A stretch of 64,000 nt of DNA, from assembly GCA_002368355.1 (NCBI GenBank), contig AP018281.1, forward strand, positions 62,001 through 126,000. The letters run 5' to 3'. The first letter of the stretch is position 1. The number at the start of each line of letters is the position of its first letter. Source of the stretch: Chondrocystis sp. NIES-4102 (GTDB taxonomy: Bacteria; Cyanobacteriota; Cyanobacteriia; Cyanobacteriales; Xenococcaceae). The notes under the pieces were generated by a model that was given only the letters and a program-made list of their open reading frames with translations, had not been told where the DNA came from and did not search any database. Shown here one piece after another: positions 61,882 to 64,000 of this stretch. The position numbers and the translations under genes are program-made.

Positions 61882-63213
61882 ATGACTATTCAAGCACAAT
61901 TAGTAATGATTGCTTGGCTGCCAATAGTTTTTTATTTATTTACAAGATTTAAAACTCAAGAAGCAGTAATTATAAGCTTTATAGCAGCATGGCTGCTTTT
62001 ACCCCAAAGAGCAGAATTTTCTTTCCCAGGTTTACCCGATTATGAAAGAATGTCTGCCACTGTTTATAGTATTTCCCTCGCTACAATTATTTATGATTTC
62101 GAGCGGATTAATAAGTTTAGCCCAAGCTGGATAGATATACCAATGCTTGTATGGTGTATTTGTCCTTTATTTTCTTCCCTTAGCAATGGGTTAGGCATAT
62201 ATGATGGTGTTTCAGAATCTCTTATTAATACTGTTGCTTATGGAGGACCGTATTTTATTGGCAGAATTTATCTCAATAGTTTAACAGGAATGCGTCAGCT
62301 GGCGATCGCTATATTTATAGGTGGATTAGCCTATATTCCTTTATGTTTATATGAAATTCGTTTTAGTCCTCAATTACATAGAATGGTTTATGGATATCAT
62401 CCTAACAGTTTTGGGCAAACAGTACGCTATGGAGGATTTAGACCAACTGTATTTATGGAGCATGGTTTAGCAGTTGGTATGTGGATGATGGCTGCTACGT
62501 TAATCGGGATTTGGCTATGGAAGACCAATGTTATTAAACAGCTTTTTGGTATTTCAATGCTTTGGTTAGTAGCAATGTTATTCGCTACATTTATTTTGGT
62601 AAAATCCACTGGTGCTTATGGATTATTGTTTGCTGGAACTATTATTTTATTGATAGCTTGGCAATTTCGCACTTCCGTCACTTTATTATTAGTAGTTCTT
62701 TTCACTATTTTTTACCTCCAGCAAAATGTGTCTGCTAATGCAAATTTGACAGAACAAGTAGTTACAACTTTAAATAGCTATGGGTTACCTGAAGACAGAA
62801 TACAATCTTTACAATTTAGGTTTGACAATGAAGAACTTCTAGCTGACAAAGCTAGAGAAAGAATAGTTTTTGGTTGGGGAGGATGGGGAAGAAACCGCGT
62901 ATATGACTATAACTGGAGAGGAGAACTTGTAGATGTATCTATTACTGATAGCCTTTGGATTATTGCTTTTGGAGTCAATGGACTTGTTGGCTTGATTTCT
63001 TTATATGGTTCGGTATTTATCCCAGTTGTAGCTTTTGTTTTGTCATATCCTGCTGAAAATTGGTCTAATTATAAGGTGGGTCCAGCAGCAGCAATAGTAG
63101 TAGTTCTTACCCTCTATATGGTCGATTGTACTTTAAATAATCAAGTCAACCCCGTATTTACCTTAGCAACAGGTGGCATATCTGGTTTAATTGTACAAAA
63201 CAAAGATATTTAA
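61882..63213 (+). CDS. O-antigen polymerase/ligase-type membrane protein (Wzy-like)
   Basis: 443 residues with about 11 helices. A periplasmic loop between about 280 and 360 (LTEQVVTTLNSYGLPEDRIQSLQFR, FGWGGWGRNRVYDYNW) is of the Wzy_C type. FRPTVFMEHGLAVGMWMM is a conserved periplasmic site of cyanobacterial polymerase-like proteins. It probably polymerises or ligates the exopolysaccharide. Its stop overlaps the convergent gene by four bases. Confidence 0.75.
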   Translation: MTIQAQLVMIAWLPIVFYLFTRFKTQEAVIISFIAAWLLLPQRAEFSFPGLPDYERMSATVYSISLATIIYDFERINKFSPSWIDIPMLVWCICPLFSSLSNGLGIYDGVSESLINTVAYGGPYFIGRIYLNSLTGMRQLAIAIFIGGLAYIPLCLYEIRFSPQLHRMVYGYHPNSFGQTVRYGGFRPTVFMEHGLAVGMWMMAATLIGIWLWKTNVIKQLFGISMLWLVAMLFATFILVKSTGAYGLLFAGTIILLIAWQFRTSVTLLLVVLFTIFYLQQNVSANANLTEQVVTTLNSYGLPEDRIQSLQFRFDNEELLADKARERIVFGWGGWGRNRVYDYNWRGELVDVSITDSLWIIAFGVNGLVGLISLYGSVFIPVVAFVLSYPAENWSNYKVGPAAAIVVVLTLYMVDCTLNNQVNPVFTLATGGISGLIVQNKDI

Positions 63214-64000
63214 TTAGCATGAGTTGATGATTCAACAAATCCTTCTTTTACATAATTAATAAAAGAATTAACATTAATACCACTATTTCCAGTCATAGTA
63301 TTCTTTTGTTTTGCCAAATCTATAAATTTTTCAAATAAAATATCATCGTGCATTATTTGACAATTACTTTTAGTATTTCCTAAAACAAAATCATCATAAT
63401 ATGTAGCAAAGGTTCGGCAGGGATCGACAAAACTAATCTGATTTTTTCCAACTGCTCTTGATTCTGCATTTTCTTTCCAGGCAAAAAAACTAACATTAGG
63501 CTGTCCTGGAAGCGAAAACATATTTTTAACTGTCAGATAATTACTAATGTATGTATTACCCGCAAAATTATAGCGATTATTTAAAATTTCATTATTAGCA
63601 GTTACAAATTTTATGCCATTATTAATTGCTATAAATGAGTTTTCTTGCAAAGTATGATTAATAACTAAGGAATTCTTATAGTTATTAGTATTAATTAAAC
63701 TACCTCCTAATTCATTTCCCCAATTATAAATAAAGTTATGTGAGAAATTAGATTTACATTCATCGGTAATACTTGTATGAACATCATCCGTTCTACATAC
63801 TATATCCAACGCATTTTTATTGTATTTGGATGGAGATAAGAGGTGAGCAATTATATTATTTTCATAATAAGCATTATAAGCATTGTTATGCTGAATTCCA
63901 GTGCCTCTTTGCTGTAGATCATTAATATCATTTCCTTCTAGAACAACATTATTTCTAGCCACCATAGCCTGTTTATTAGAAATTCCATTGTATCCTTTAC
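63210..64000 (-). CDS. right-handed beta-helix repeat protein, 5' end beyond the window
   Basis: The frame is open from the stop at 63210 to the edge, with in-frame codons upstream of the Met at 63965 (KGYNGISNKQAMVARNNVV), so the N-terminus lies outside. It has repeated N-rich strand turns (ARNNVVLEGNDI, HNNAYNAYYENNIIAH, SLVINHTLQENSFIAINN) of pectate-lyase-like parallel beta-helices, then a C-terminal unit. Possibly an exopolysaccharide lyase or modifying enzyme; no active-site motif was identified. Confidence 0.7.
   Translation of the reverse strand, partial: KGYNGISNKQAMVARNNVVLEGNDINDLQQRGTGIQHNNAYNAYYENNIIAHLLSPSKYNKNALDIVCRTDDVHTSITDECKSNFSHNFIYNWGNELGGSLINTNNYKNSLVINHTLQENSFIAINNGIKFVTANNEILNNRYNFAGNTYISNYLTVKNMFSLPGQPNVSFFAWKENAESRAVGKNQISFVDPCRTFATYYDDFVLGNTKSNCQIMHDDILFEKFIDLAKQKNTMTGNSGINVNSFINYVKEGFVESSTHAN

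Overview
The window reads as chromosomal DNA of an AT-rich, phycoerythrin-containing cyanobacterium. Evidence: frequent HIP1 octamers (GCGATCGC), a phycoerythrin linker/lyase/regulator operon (cpeC-cpeD-small linker-cpeS-cpeT-cpeR), a MenE-type ligase for phylloquinone, a Yfr1 small RNA beside thioredoxin, and heptameric STRR-type tandem repeats. The species cannot be named from the sequence. No rRNA, tRNA or CRISPR array was seen.

Layout. 1-4.4 kb: partial menE, glutathione-dependent formaldehyde dehydrogenase, egtD and small unknowns. 4.4-6.6 kb: a 726-residue protein with a ribbon-helix-helix-like N-terminus, a 343-residue perfect heptad repeat array and a C-terminal membrane anchor. 7.1-12.9 kb: phycoerythrin assembly genes, all on the minus strand, plus a second CpcS/CpeS-family lyase. 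13-30 kb: mostly housekeeping and membrane genes (SF2 helicase, folK, metal permease, VanX-like dipeptidase, alpha-amylase, DUF389 and DUF1003 proteins, cysteine desulfurase, LOG protein, trxA with yfr1, DUF2079, DedA). 30-34.4 kb: an orphan Nif11-type peptide, panD with an aminotransferase, and an alpha/beta hydrolase. 34.8-41.9 kb: a putative metal-responsive minus-strand operon (glutaredoxin-MauE fusion, MerR regulator, His/Met-rich exported repeat protein, beta-barrel, GMC oxidoreductase). An IS200/IS605 element sits between a MerR-type promoter and the first gene of this operon.

42.3-55.3 kb is the most unusual region: a lasso-peptide-type RiPP locus. It has one RRE protein (B1), one leader peptidase (B2) and one ABC exporter, but two precursors, two asparagine-synthetase-like cyclases and two HPr-kinase-like proteins. 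It also carries a secreted glutaminyl-peptide cyclotransferase, an exported beta-propeller protein and a convergent nucleotidyltransferase. Both precursors have the F-x-x-P-x-L-x3-G-x5-T leader motif, a Gln at the predicted core position 1 and a C-terminal Ser. The second has a roughly 55-residue Gly-rich core. The exporter reading frame is broken at an A12 homopolymer.

55.6-64 kb is an exopolysaccharide block: Wzc-like chain-length/ATPase protein, methyltransferase, flippase, glycosyltransferase and polymerase/ligase, followed by a convergent, truncated beta-helix protein that runs off the window.
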